From Bin80 sp964291275 (GTDB lineage Bacteria > Bacteroidota > Rhodothermia > Rhodothermales > Bin80): DNA of 64,000 bases. The notes under the pieces were generated by a model that did no database searches, was not told the DNA's origin, and was given only the letters and a program-made list of their open reading frames with translations. The DNA is taken from NCBI GenBank assembly GCA_964291275.2, contig OZ219799.1, positions 2,780,638-2,844,637 on the forward strand, read 5' to 3'. Of the stretch, positions 55,701 to 64,000 are shown piece after piece. A program made the translations under genes and the position numbers. Each line of letters opens with the position of its first letter. Positions within the stretch are counted from its first letter, which is position 1.

Positions 55701-58700
55701 CAATACGGGTCCGTCTTCGGCGGAATCTGTCACGGCGGTTTGGGATGCAACGGCGCTGACCGTGGACATCACGGGTGTGCCGGACAAGATCAATAATAGC
55801 ACGAGCGCCTTCACGGCGACCTTTACCTTCTCCGAGCCTGTAACGGGTTTTGAGACGGGGGATGTGAGCATCACCGGCGGTACGGGGAGCGGTTTCTCTG
55901 GTAGTGGAGACACCTATACGCTGGTGGTGACGCCGGCCGGTGGTGCAGATGTGGTGGTCACGGTGGCCGCGGATGCGGCGACGGACGGGCTCAATACGGG
56001 CCCGTCTTCGGAGGAATCTGTCACGGCGGTTTGGGATGCAACGGCGCCGACCGTGGACATCACGGGTGTGCCGAGCCCGATCAACAGCACGGATGCCTTC
56101 ACGGCGACCTTCACCTTCTCCGAGCCTGTAACGGGTTTTGCGACGGGGGATGTGAGCATCACCGGCGGTACGGGGAGCGGTTTCTCTGGTAGTGGAGACA
56201 CCTATACGCTGGAGGTGACGCCGGACGGTGGTGCAGATGTGGTGGTCACGGTGACCGCGGATGCGGCGACGGACGGGCTCAATACGGGCCCGTCTTCGGA
56301 GGAATCTGTCACGGCGGTTTGGGACGCAGCGGCGCTGACCGTGGACATCACGGGCGTGCCGAGCCCGATCAGTAGCACGAGCGCCTTCACGGCGACCTTT
56401 ACGTTTTCGAAGGATGTAACGGGTTTTGAGACGGGGGATGTGGGTGTCACGGGCGGGAACAAGGGCGCCTTCACGGCGGTGAGCGCGTCCGAGTATACGC
56501 TGGTGGTGACGCCGTCTGGTGGTGCAGATGTGGTGGTCACGGTGGCCGCGGATGCGGCGACGGACGGGCTCAATACGGGCCCGTCTTCGGAGGAATCTGT
56601 CACGGCGGTTTGGGATGCAACGGCGCTGACCGTGGACATCACGGGCGTTCCGAGCCCGATCAACAGCACGGATGCCTTCACGGCGACCTTTACCTTCTCC
56701 GAGCCTGTAACGGGTTTTGAGACGGGGGATGTGGTTGTCACGGGCGGGAACAAGGGCGCCTTCAGTGCGGTGAACGCGAGCGAGTATACGCTGGTGATCA
56801 CGCCGGCCGGTGGTGCAGATGTGGTTGTCACGGTGGCCGCGGGTGCGGCGACGGACGGGCTCAATACGGGTCCGTCTTCGGCGGTCACGGCCACGGCGGT
56901 TTGGGATGCAGCGGCGCCGAGCTTGGACATCACGGGCGTTCCGAGCCTGATCAACAGTACGAGTGCCTTTACGGCGACCTTTACGTTTTCGAAGAGTGTA
57001 ACGGATTTTGAGACGGGGGATGTGGTTGTCACGGGCGGGAGCAAGGGCACCTTCAGTGCGGTGAACGCGAGTGAGTATACGCTGGTGATCACGCCGGACG
57101 GTGGTGCAGATGTGGTTGTCACGGTGACCGCGGATGCGGCGACGGACGGGCTCAATACGGGCCCGTCTTCGGAGGAATCTGTCACGGCGGTTTGGGATGC
57201 AACGGCGCTGACCGTGGACATCACGGGCGTTCCGAGCCCGATCAACAGCACGGATGCCTTCACGGCGACCTTTACCTTCTCCGAGCCTGTAACGGGTTTT
57301 GAGACGGGGGATGTGGTTGTCACGGGCGGGAACAAGGGCGCCTTCACGGCGGTGAATGCGACCGAGTATACGCTGGAGGTAACGCCGTCTGGTGGTGCAG
57401 ATGTGGTGGTCACGGTGGCTGCGGATGCGGCGACGGACGGGCTCAATACGGGTCCGTCTTCGGCGGAATCTGTCACGGCGGTTTGGGATGCAACGGCGCT
57501 GACCGTGGACATCACGGGTGTGCCGGACAAGATCAATAATAGCACGAGCGCCTTCACGGCGACCTTTACCTTCTCCGAGCCTGTAACGGGTTTTGAGACG
57601 GGGGATGTGGTTGTCACGGGCGGGAACAAGGGCGCCTTCAGTGCGGTGAACGCGAGCGAGTATACGCTGGTGATCACGCCGGCCGGTGGTGCAGATGTGG
57701 TTGTCACGGTGGCCGCGGGTGCGGCGACGGACGGGCTCAATACGGGTCCGTCTTCGGCGGTCACGGCCACGGCGGTTTGGGATGCAGCGGCGCCGAGCTT
57801 GGACATCACGGGCGTTCCGAGCCTGATCAACAGTACGAGTGCCTTTACGGCGACCTTTACGTTTTCGAAGAGTGTAACGGATTTTGAGACGGGGGATGTG
57901 GTTGTCACGGGCGGGAGCAAGGGCACCTTCAGTGCGGTGAACGCGAGTGAGTATACGCTGGTGATCACGCCGGACGGTGGTGCAGATGTGGTTGTCACGG
58001 TGACCGCGGATGCGGCGACGGACGGGCTCAATACGGGTCCGTCTTCGGCGGTCACGGCCACGGCGGTTTGGGATGCAGCGGCGCCGAGCTTGGACATCAC
58101 GGGCGTTCCGAGCCTGATCAACAGTACGAGTGCCTTTACGGCGACCTTTACGTTTTCGAAGAGTGTAACGGATTTTGAGACGGGGGATGTGGTTGTCACG
58201 GGCGGGAGCAAGGGCACCTTCAGTGCGGTGAACGCGAGTGAGTATACGCTGGTGATCACGCCGGACGGTGGTGCAGATGTGGTTGTCACGGTGACCGCGG
58301 ATGCGGCGACGGACGGGCTCAATACGGGCCCGTCTTCGGAGGAATCTGTCACGGCGGTTTGGGATGCAACGGCGCTGACCGTGGACATCACGGGTGTGCC
58401 GAGCCCGATCAACAGCACGGATGCCTTCACGGCGACCTTTACCTTCTCCGAGCCTGTAACGGGTTTTGAGACGGGGGATGTGGTTGTCACGGGCGGGAAC
58501 AAGGGCGCCTTCAGTGCGGTGAACGCGAGCGAGTATACGCTGGTGATCACGCCGGCCGGTGGTGCAGATGTGGTTGTCACGGTGGCTGCGGGTGCGGCGA
58601 CGGACGGGCTCAATACGGGTCCGTCTTCGGCGGAATCTGTCACGGCGGTTTGGGATGCAACGGCGCCGACCGTGGACATCACGGGCGTTCCGAGCCCGAT

Positions 58701-61700
58701 CAACAGCACGGATGCCTTTACGGCGACCTTTACGTTTTCGAAGAGTGTAACGGATTTTGAGACGGGGGATGTGGTTGTCACGGGCGGGAACAAGGGCGCC
58801 TTCACGGCGGTGAATGCGACCGAGTATACGCTGGAGGTAACGCCGTCTGGTGGTGCAGATGTGGTGGTCACGGTGGCTGCGGGTGCGGCGACGGACGGGC
58901 TCAATACGGGTCCGTCTTCGGCGGTCACGGCCACGGCGGTTTGGGATGCAGCGGCGCCGAGCTTGGACATCACGGGCGTTCCGAGCCTGATCAACAGTAC
59001 GAGTGCCTTTACGGCGACCTTTACGTTTTCGAAGAGTGTAACGGATTTTGAGACGGGGGATGTGGTTGTCACGGGCGGGAGCAAGGGCACCTTCAGTGCG
59101 GTGAACGCGAGTGAGTATACGCTGGTGATCACGCCGGACGGTGGTGCAGATGTGGTTGTCACGGTGACCGCGGATGCGGCGACGGACGGGCTCAATACGG
59201 GTCCGTCTTCGGCGGTCACGGCCACGGCGGTTTGGGATGCAGCGGCGCCGAGCTTGGACATCACGGGCGTTCCGAGCCTGATCAACAGTACGAGTGCCTT
59301 TACGGCGACCTTTACGTTTTCGAAGAGTGTAACGGATTTTGAGACGGGGGATGTGGTTGTCACGGGCGGGAGCAAGGGCACCTTCAGTGCGGTGAACGCG
59401 AGTGAGTATACGCTGGTGATCACGCCGGACGGTGGTGCAGATGTGGTTGTCACGGTGACCGCGGATGCGGCGACGGACGGGCTCAATACGGGCCCGTCTT
59501 CGGAGGAATCTGTCACGGCGGTTTGGGATGCAACGGCGCTGACCGTGGACATCACGGGTGTGCCGAGCCCGATCAACAGCACGGATGCCTTCACGGCGAC
59601 CTTTACCTTCTCCGAGCCTGTAACGGGTTTTGAGACGGGGGATGTGGTTGTCACGGGCGGGAACAAGGGCGCCTTCACGGCGGTGAATGCGACCGAGTAT
59701 ACGCTGGAGGTAACGCCGTCTGGTGGTGCAGATGTGGTGGTCACGGTGGCTGCGGATGCGGCGACGGACGGGCTCAATACGGGTCCGTCTTCGGCGGAAT
59801 CTGTCACGGCGGTTTGGGATGCAACGGCGCCGACCGTGGACATCACGGGCGTTCCGAGCCCGATCAACAGCACGGATGCCTTCACGGCGACCTTTACCTT
59901 CTCCGAGCCTGTAACGGGTTTTGAGACGGGGGATGTGGTTGTCACGGGCGGGAACAAGGGCGCCTTCAGTGCGGTGAACGCGAGCGAGTATACGCTGGTG
60001 ATCACGCCGGCCGGTGGTGCAGATGTGGTGGTCACGGTGGCCGCGGGTGCGGCGACGGACGGGCTCAATACGGGTCCGTCTTCGGCGGTCACGGCCACGG
60101 CGGTTTGGGATGCAGCGGCGCCGAGCTTGGACATCACGGGCGTTCCGAGCCTGATCAACAGTACGAGTGCCTTTACGGCGACCTTTACGTTTTCGAAGAG
60201 TGTAACGGATTTTGAGACGGGGGATGTGGTTGTCACGGGCGGGAACAAGGGCGCCTTCACGGCGGTGAATGCGACCGAGTATACGCTGGAGGTAACGCCG
60301 TCTGGTGGTGCAGATGTGGTGGTCACGGTGGCTGCGGATGCGGCGACGGACGGGCTCAATACGGGTCCGTCTTCGGCGGAATCTGTCACGGCGGTTTGGG
60401 ATGCAACGGCGCCGACCGTGGACATCACGGGCGTTCCGAGCCCGATCAACAGCACGGATGCCTTCACGGCGACCTTTACCTTCTCCGAGCCTGTAACGGG
60501 TTTTGAGACGGGGGATGTGGGTGTCACGGGCGGGAACAAGGGCGCCTTCACGGCGGTGAGCGCGTCCGAGTATACGCTGGTGGTGACGCCGTCTGGTGGT
60601 GCAGATGTGATTGTCACGGTGGCTGCGGGTGCGGCGACGGACGGGCTCAATACGGGTCCGTCTTCGGCGGTCACGGCTACGGCGGTTTGGGATGCAACGG
60701 CGCCGACCGTGGACATCACGGGTGTGCCGAGCCCGATCAACAGCACGGATGCCTTCACGGCGACCTTCACCTTCTCCGAGCCTGTAACGGGTTTTGAGAC
60801 GGGGGATGTGGTTGTCACGGGCGGGAACAAGGGCGCCTTCACTGCGGTGAATGCGACCGAGTATACGCTGGTGGTAACGCCGTCTGGTGGTGCAGATGTG
60901 GTGGTCACGGTGGCCGCGGATGCGGCGACGGACGGGCTCAATACGGGTCCGTCTTCGGAGGAATCTGTCACGGCGGTTTGGGACGCAGCGGCGCTGACCG
61001 TGGACATCACGGGCGTGCCGAGCCCGATCAGTAGCACGAGCGCCTTCACGGCGACCTTTACGTTTTCGAAGGATGTAACGGGTTTTGAGACGGGGGATGT
61101 GGGTGTCACGGGCGGGAGCAAGGGCGCCTTCAGTGCGGTGAGCGCGGCCGAGTATACGCTGGTGGTGACGCCGGCCGGTGGTGCAGATGTGGTGGTCACG
61201 GTGGCCGCGGATGCGGCGACGGACGGGCTCAATACGGGTCCGTCTTCGGCGGTCACGGCTACGGCGGTTTGGGATGCAACGGCGCCGAGTGTGGCCATCA
61301 CGGGCGTGCCGGACAAGATCAATAGTACGGATGCCTTCACGGCGACCTTTACCTTCGACGAGGCGGTGACAGGTTTTGAGACGGGGGATGTGGAGGTTAC
61401 CGGCGGGAGCAAGGGCGCCTTCACCGCAGTGAACACGGTCGAATATACGCTGGAGGTGACGCCGACTGGTGGTTCAGATGTGGTGGTCACGGTGGCTGCG
61501 GATGCGGCGACGGACGGGCTCAATACGGGTCCGTCTTCGGCGGTCACGGCTACGGCGGTTTGGGATGCAGCGCCGATGGTCACTTTGAGTGCGTCACCGC
61601 TTTCGGTAGTTGAGGGGGGTACGATTACGGTAACAGCAACACTATCGGAGGAGTTGCCGAACCCGGTGACGATTGATTTGACGGATACGCACGTAACGAC

Positions 61701-62799
61701 GGAACCGGCGGATTATGTTCCCCTTGTGAGCATCACGATTGCCGGTGGAGAGCTGACGGGGTCGGGGGATTTGGTGACGGTTGATGATGATATTGCTGAA
61801 TCGGACGAGACGTTCACGCTTGCACTGGGGGATTTGCCTGCGGGGTTGGCCCCTGGGGATCCGTCTTTGGTGGAGCTCACGATTTTGGATGATGGAGATA
61901 TTCCTCCTCCGGCAGAGGTATCCCTGTCCGTGGATCCGGAAGAGATTGACGAGGGGGGATCGATTACGGTGGTGCTGCAGTTGAGCGAAGTATTAACGAC
62001 CGATGTCGTGGTTCCGTTGACGTATCCTCCGGGGACGACTGCGGAACCGGAAGATTACACGGCGCTTGGGAGTGTGACCATACCTGGTGGTCAGAACACG
62101 GGAACGGGTCAGATTGCGACTGTTGTGGACACCGATACCGAAGACGAGACCTTTATCGTGGCCTTGGGGAGTCTGCCATTGGAGCTGGTGGCGGGCAGAG
62201 AGACATCGCAGTTGGTGACGATCCGGGATATTTTTCCACCGAGGGACGTGCGTTTACATCTGTCGGCGACGCCCAATCCGGTTGATGAGGGTGATGAGGT
62301 CACGTTGACGGTGGAGCTGGCGGAGGCGTTGTTGACGGCGGTGACGATCCCGTTGGTGTTGACCGATATCACTGCGGATGGGCAGGATTACCGGGCATCT
62401 TCGCCGGCCCAGGTGGAGATCGAGGCCGGGGGTACGCGCGGGACTTATGTGGTTTCCATTCTCCAGGATCATGTTGCGGAGGGAAGCGAGACGTTCACGG
62501 TGGCGTTCGGCACGCTGCCGGATGGCGTGGTGGACGGGGATCCGCCGGAAGAAGTGAAGGTAACGATCATGGACGACGATGAGGCGGGAATTGACGCACC
62601 GCCCCTCCGTATCGATATTGGAGGGAAGTACAGGAGCCTTCGAGGTTTCGCTGACCTCGGAGCCCCTGGATGCGGTAACGCTGACGCTGACCGGTTATTC
62701 GGGGAGCGACCTGACCCCGACCCCTCCGAGTCTGATCTTCACACCCGGAGACTGGAGTCAGTCCCGGCAGGTGATGCTGATCGCTGCGGAGGATCTTGA
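49762..62799 (+). CDS. Giant exported repeat adhesin (Calx-beta-like and Ig-like modules)
   Basis: 4345 codons in one frame. Signal peptide at residues 1-32 (AAVLATFCLPSVTALYAQ); a start at 49786 is also possible. Then a Calx-beta-like opening (LTVTEGGEVTFRVSFDQSP), two 119-aa units, twelve units of about 116 aa (consensus LVLDPDEIDSFPEGG, LDDGY, ISPPTLTFNTTTWNVPQTVTV, FEDNDT), a linker, 21 Ig-like units of 97 aa (TVDITGVPSPINSTDAFTA, SEPVTGFETGDVVVTGG, GADVVVTVAADAATDGLN), and Calx-beta domains (LSVVEGGTITVTATLSE, TILDDGD). The last about 60 residues, after DDDEAGIDAPP, are out of frame because of a one-base shift near 62607. Probably a long calcium-binding surface adhesin. Confidence 0.85.
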   Translation: MYRYKRVHMRGMALAAVLATFCLPSVTALYAQNLVVDPSGTLTVTEGGEVTFRVSFDQSPLAGRQWKVMITASDNDPLGFFPDITFGVSPQSLSFDATGEGSQPWNTQQEVTLTASDNEDIGDNPGATVTLEFCLSGTCNSTTSTETIDIVVEDDDVPELEIDENLLELTEGAGATERFRVKLTKEPASDVTVTLTQESDDILSTTARVDIDVSTITFTKRNGPDKWSKWSPVDVTAPDNDNVEGNGFIKIILSASGGGADGATEEVFIDYTDDDVPELEIDRSDLELTEGAGATERFRVKLTKEPASDVTVTLTQESDDHFPTTARVDTDVSTITFTKRNGPDKWSKWSPVNVTAPDNDDIEGSGLINIVLSASGGGADGVTEEVTIEYTDDDEPILVLNPDEIDPFPEGSSVTFTGALDKEPTGEVTVALSLDDGYEGDVVDSDISISPSTLTFNTTTWSVPQTVTVAHADNSTIETSGEIDVVLTPSGGGVAETDYVTLIFEDNDTPRLVLDPDEIDSFPEGGTATFVVDLDKVPNGEVTVTLSLDDGYDDEGDVVDSDISISPPTLTFNTTTWNVPQTVTVTHTDNSTIEASGEIYVDVTPSGGGVTEAPYVTLDFEDNDTPLLVLDPERIDPFPEGSTATFVVDLDKVPNGEVTVTLSLDDGYENRGDVVDGDISISPPTLTFNTTTWNVPQTVTVMHTDNTAIEPSGAIYVDVTPSGGGVTEADYVILIFEDNDAPRLVLDPDEIDSFPEGGTATFVVDLDKVPNGEVTVTLSLDDGYDDEGDVVDSDISISPPTLTFNTTTWNVPQTVTVTHTDNSTIEASGEIYVDVTPSGGGVTEAPYVTLDFEDNDTPLLVLDPERIDPFPEGSTATFVVDLDKVPNGEVTVTLSLDDGYENRGDVVDGDISISPPTLTFNTTTWNVPQTVTVMHTDNTAIEPSGAIYVDVTPSGGGVTEADYVILIFEDNDAPRLVLDPDEIDSFPEGGSAMFAVDLDKVPTGEVTVTLSLDDGYDDEGDVVDSDISISPPTLTFNTTTWNVPQTVTVTHTDNSTIEASGEIYVDVTPSGGGVTEAPYVTLIFEDNDAPRLVLDPDEIDSFPEGGSAMFAVDLDKVPTGEVTVTLSLDDGYDDEGDVVDSDISISPPTLTFNTTTWNVPQTVTVTHTDNSTIEASGEIYVDVTPSGGGVTEAPYVTLIFEDNDTPFLVLDPRGINPFPEGSSATFDVDLDKVPTGEVTVTLSLDDGYSDEGDVVDSDISISPATLTFNTTTWNMPQTVMVTHMDNSTIEASGEIYVDVIPSGGGVTQQDYVTLEFEDNDTAILVLDPDEIDSFPEGGSAMFAVDLDKVPTGEVTVTLSLDDGYDDEGDVVDSDISISPPTLTFNTTTWNVPQTVTVTHTDNSTIEASGEIYVDAIPSGGGVTETAYVTLIFEDNDTPSLVLAPERIDPFPEGGSVTFAVDLDKVPNGEVTVTFSLDDGYGEGDVVDSDISISPATLTFNTGTWNVPQTVTVAHADNSTIEPSGEIDIVLTPSGGGVTEAAYVTLIFEDNDTPLLVLDPDEIDSFPEGGSATFAVDLDKVPNGEVTVTLLLDDGYDGEGDVVDSDISISPATLTFNTGTWNVPQVVTVMHTDNTVIEPSGWIYVDASPSGGGVTEADYVTLIFEDNDTPILVLDPDIIDPFPEGSSATFAVDLDKVPNGEVTVTLSLDDGYENRGDVVDSDISISPATLTFNTGTWNVPQEVTVAHADNSTIETSGWIYVDMVPRGGGVRVTEEDYVVLNFEDNDRQPIELYVFKNPVDEGDAFTIQVLFADLEVRTTDTMIPLAFANIDAEDGDYQILSSLTIPANATVKTQELSANEDSDKDDEVFTVALDTDHPDWPPELDAVNPSPIEVTIEDDDKLLTVDITGVPSPINSTDAFTATFTFSEPVTGFETGDVVVTGGNKGAFTAVNATEYTLEVTPSGGADVVVTVAADAATDGLNTGPSSAESVTAVWDATALTVDITGVPDKINNSTSAFTATFTFSEPVTGFETGDVSITGGTGSGFSGSGDTYTLVVTPAGGADVVVTVAADAATDGLNTGPSSEESVTAVWDATAPTVDITGVPSPINSTDAFTATFTFSEPVTGFATGDVSITGGTGSGFSGSGDTYTLEVTPDGGADVVVTVTADAATDGLNTGPSSEESVTAVWDAAALTVDITGVPSPISSTSAFTATFTFSKDVTGFETGDVGVTGGNKGAFTAVSASEYTLVVTPSGGADVVVTVAADAATDGLNTGPSSEESVTAVWDATALTVDITGVPSPINSTDAFTATFTFSEPVTGFETGDVVVTGGNKGAFSAVNASEYTLVITPAGGADVVVTVAAGAATDGLNTGPSSAVTATAVWDAAAPSLDITGVPSLINSTSAFTATFTFSKSVTDFETGDVVVTGGSKGTFSAVNASEYTLVITPDGGADVVVTVTADAATDGLNTGPSSEESVTAVWDATALTVDITGVPSPINSTDAFTATFTFSEPVTGFETGDVVVTGGNKGAFTAVNATEYTLEVTPSGGADVVVTVAADAATDGLNTGPSSAESVTAVWDATALTVDITGVPDKINNSTSAFTATFTFSEPVTGFETGDVVVTGGNKGAFSAVNASEYTLVITPAGGADVVVTVAAGAATDGLNTGPSSAVTATAVWDAAAPSLDITGVPSLINSTSAFTATFTFSKSVTDFETGDVVVTGGSKGTFSAVNASEYTLVITPDGGADVVVTVTADAATDGLNTGPSSAVTATAVWDAAAPSLDITGVPSLINSTSAFTATFTFSKSVTDFETGDVVVTGGSKGTFSAVNASEYTLVITPDGGADVVVTVTADAATDGLNTGPSSEESVTAVWDATALTVDITGVPSPINSTDAFTATFTFSEPVTGFETGDVVVTGGNKGAFSAVNASEYTLVITPAGGADVVVTVAAGAATDGLNTGPSSAESVTAVWDATAPTVDITGVPSPINSTDAFTATFTFSKSVTDFETGDVVVTGGNKGAFTAVNATEYTLEVTPSGGADVVVTVAAGAATDGLNTGPSSAVTATAVWDAAAPSLDITGVPSLINSTSAFTATFTFSKSVTDFETGDVVVTGGSKGTFSAVNASEYTLVITPDGGADVVVTVTADAATDGLNTGPSSAVTATAVWDAAAPSLDITGVPSLINSTSAFTATFTFSKSVTDFETGDVVVTGGSKGTFSAVNASEYTLVITPDGGADVVVTVTADAATDGLNTGPSSEESVTAVWDATALTVDITGVPSPINSTDAFTATFTFSEPVTGFETGDVVVTGGNKGAFTAVNATEYTLEVTPSGGADVVVTVAADAATDGLNTGPSSAESVTAVWDATAPTVDITGVPSPINSTDAFTATFTFSEPVTGFETGDVVVTGGNKGAFSAVNASEYTLVITPAGGADVVVTVAAGAATDGLNTGPSSAVTATAVWDAAAPSLDITGVPSLINSTSAFTATFTFSKSVTDFETGDVVVTGGNKGAFTAVNATEYTLEVTPSGGADVVVTVAADAATDGLNTGPSSAESVTAVWDATAPTVDITGVPSPINSTDAFTATFTFSEPVTGFETGDVGVTGGNKGAFTAVSASEYTLVVTPSGGADVIVTVAAGAATDGLNTGPSSAVTATAVWDATAPTVDITGVPSPINSTDAFTATFTFSEPVTGFETGDVVVTGGNKGAFTAVNATEYTLVVTPSGGADVVVTVAADAATDGLNTGPSSEESVTAVWDAAALTVDITGVPSPISSTSAFTATFTFSKDVTGFETGDVGVTGGSKGAFSAVSAAEYTLVVTPAGGADVVVTVAADAATDGLNTGPSSAVTATAVWDATAPSVAITGVPDKINSTDAFTATFTFDEAVTGFETGDVEVTGGSKGAFTAVNTVEYTLEVTPTGGSDVVVTVAADAATDGLNTGPSSAVTATAVWDAAPMVTLSASPLSVVEGGTITVTATLSEELPNPVTIDLTDTHVTTEPADYVPLVSITIAGGELTGSGDLVTVDDDIAESDETFTLALGDLPAGLAPGDPSLVELTILDDGDIPPPAEVSLSVDPEEIDEGGSITVVLQLSEVLTTDVVVPLTYPPGTTAEPEDYTALGSVTIPGGQNTGTGQIATVVDTDTEDETFIVALGSLPLELVAGRETSQLVTIRDIFPPRDVRLHLSATPNPVDEGDEVTLTVELAEALLTAVTIPLVLTDITADGQDYRASSPAQVEIEAGGTRGTYVVSILQDHVAEGSETFTVAFGTLPDGVVDGDPPEEVKVTIMDDDEAGIDAPPLRIDIGGKYRSLRGFADLGAPGCGNADADRLFGERPDPDPSESDLHTRRLESVPAGDADRCGGS
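50236..50947 (+). repeat. Two tandem 357-bp units
   Basis: Each encodes 119 aa starting ELEID and containing LELTEGAGATERFRVKLTK, then TKRNGPDKWSKWSPV. The two units are more than 90 percent identical by eye. Confidence 0.85.
50948..55117 (+). repeat. Twelve tandem units of about 348 bp (Calx-beta-like)
   Basis: Units of 115-117 codons carrying FPEGG, LDKVPNGEVTVTLSLDDGY, ISISPPTLTFNTTTWNVPQ and DYVTLIFEDNDTP. Spacing is 348 bp, with a 345-bp unit near 54039-54384 and small codon differences in the GY(D)DEGDVV segment. Confidence 0.88.
51285..52676 (+). repeat. Exact 696-bp tandem duplication inside the adhesin repeats
   Basis: Bases from about 51285-51980 recur at 51981-52676 with no difference noticed, each block containing two 348-bp units of different sequence. 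It indicates a recent two-unit duplication. Confidence 0.75.
55465..61575 (+). repeat. Twenty-one tandem units of 291 bp (bacterial Ig-like)
   Basis: Each unit has 97 codons beginning with ITGVP. Variants (SPINSTDAF, SLINSTSAF, DKINNSTSAF) alternate in a mosaic. A segment of at least two units near 57790-58400 recurs near 58954-59564, shifted by 1164 bp, which is four units. Confidence 0.88.
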
Positions 62800-64000
62800 T
62801 TTTGCTGATGATGAGGTGGCGTTGATCCTATCTGCGACCGGGGGCGACTACACGGGCAAGGAGGTTCGGGTTCGGGTGACCATCAGGGACAATGACAAGC
62901 CGGATATTAATGTCCCTGCACTGGTGACGGTTGAGGAAGGGGGCTTGCAGACCTTTGCGGTTGCGCTCACCACCGAGCCTTCCGGCAACGTGACGGTGAC
63001 GCTCCCCGCTGTTATGGGGGATCTATCGCTATCTCCAGCGAATCTGACGTTCACGCCGGGTAGCTGGGATACGCCCCATACGGTCACCCTGATGGCGGAC
63101 GAGGATGAGGATTTTGAGGATGATCAAGAGGCGATCACCTTGATCGCCAGCGGGGGCGGTTATACGGGCGTAACGCGTTCAGTCGAGGTCACGATCAGGG
63201 ACAATGATGAGCCGGATATCGTGGCCGTGACGGAAGTGACGATGGAAGAGGGGGGGATACACCCGTTTGGTGTCAGTCTATCCGCCCGGCCATCGGGTTC
63301 GGTGGAGGTGTCTTTTAGTGGGCATGCGGGAACGCAGCTGACGCTGGACCGGAGCCTGCTCACCTTCACGACCACGAACTGGAACATTCCCCAGACGGTG
63401 ATGCTGACCGCAGGGGAGGACGACAATGACTTTGGGACGGATCATGTGGAGCTGATGCTCGCGGCATTTGGCGGCGGTTACGACAATATTACCCATACAA
63501 CCAGTGTCACGATCACCGATAACGATGAGCGTGCGCGTCCGCTGGAGCTTTCCATCTATGATCAGCGGGGATCGGAGGATGCGGGTACCCTCCGCTTGGA
63601 CATAGAGTTGAGTCAAGCAACCGACAAGACGGTAACGGTGCAGTATGAGACGGTGGATGTGGAGGCTGAGGCGGGTGTGGACTATACGGCATCACGCGGG
63701 ATTGTGATTTTTGGTCCGGGATCAACCCGGGGAACGATTATGATTGACCTTGTGGATGACAGCATTCTGGAGGAGATGGAGCGGTTTGAGGGTAACGCTG
63801 TCGAGTCCTCGGAATGCAATCATTGCGCGTGGTACGGGGAACGGGCACCATACTGGACAATGACGGGGGCGCGCTATCTTCGGATAGATTGATGCGCTGG
63901 CGCTGGAAGAGGAGCGGGTGGTCCAGTTCCGGGTATTGCTGTCGCATCCGCAGTCCCGGATGGTATCGGCGACCTACCGGACGCAGGATGGGACGGCGAA
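62607..64000 (+). pseudogene. Adhesin, downstream part in shifted frames, running off the window
   Basis: After a probable extra C in the CCCC run near 62607 the coding continues as PSVSILEGSTGAFEVSLTSE, then three more Calx-beta-like units (TVEEGGLQTFAVALTTEPSG, VTMEEGGIHPFGVSLSARPS, RDNDEPD) to about 63790. There it shifts again: the continuation is VTLSSPRNAIIARGTG, then ILDNDGG, then IDALALEEERVVQFRVLLSH, each in a different frame. Either the 3' end is decaying or the sequence has several indel errors. Coding continues past 64000. Confidence 0.75.

Noticed and set aside
56202..61583. 1793-codon open frame on the minus strand opposite the adhesin Ig-like repeats
   Set aside because: It exists because the same 291-bp unit, free of stops on that strand, is repeated 21 times. 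It has no start signal or recognisable domain, and the plus strand encodes clear Ig-like units.

Overview
The window looks like one bacterial chromosome segment. A short block of ordinary housekeeping genes is followed by about 36 kb of nested mobile DNA and then by large secreted-protein genes. A type IX secretion-like C-terminal sorting domain (YPNPF motif) on the 1249-residue protease, the lipoprotein and Tat signals, and large Calx-beta/Ig-repeat adhesins point to the Bacteroidota/Rhodothermota side of the tree. This assignment is an inference. No rRNA, tRNA or CRISPR array was seen.

1-12.9 kb: a mostly co-directional block. It holds the 3' part of mutL, tilS, hpt, a serine-hydrolase lipoprotein, a Tat-exported sugar isomerase/epimerase, an HD phosphohydrolase on the opposite strand, a polysaccharide-deacetylase-like protein, mutS with a one-base frameshift, purD, and a small exported beta-propeller-like protein.

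13.1-49.7 kb: mobile elements inserted into mobile elements. The nests can be rebuilt from target duplications and reading frames. (a) An ISL3 element (23915-30957) contains a DDE element (25293-30930), which contains a group II intron (26686-30721), which contains an IS1634 element (28099-30233). (b) An IS1595 element (about 30987-36406) is split by an IS256-like element (31761-34096) and by a 2-kb DDE element (34125-36142). (c) Another ISL3 transposase gene is interrupted by a group II intron (16451-19303) whose own ORF is interrupted by a small ORF-less relative (18077-18945), a twintron. (d) A group II intron (42487-49720) contains a second type of group II intron (44105-49424), which carries an ISNCY-like and an IS110/IS1111 element. 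Removing the inserts gives frame-consistent products: both ISL3 transposases become 418 aa, both copies of the second intron become 1895 bp with a 441-aa protein, and the IS1595 transposase becomes 318 aa.

36.6-40.4 kb and 49.7-64 kb: two very large exported proteins. One is a subtilisin-LRR-Ig protein. The other is a giant adhesin of at least 4345 aa made of Calx-beta-like and Ig-like repeats, with frameshifts near its visible 3' end.

The most interesting points are: a candidate guide RNA in the 3' noncoding end of the two IS110/IS1111 copies, whose variable bases track the flanking target; an intron that has inserted at the same site in two diverged copies of another intron; an IS256-like element carrying a catalytically dead transposase relative upstream of its transposase; and a 389-bp non-autonomous IS1595-type cassette carrying a small coiled-coil membrane protein. 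All identifications were made by reading; no database search was run.
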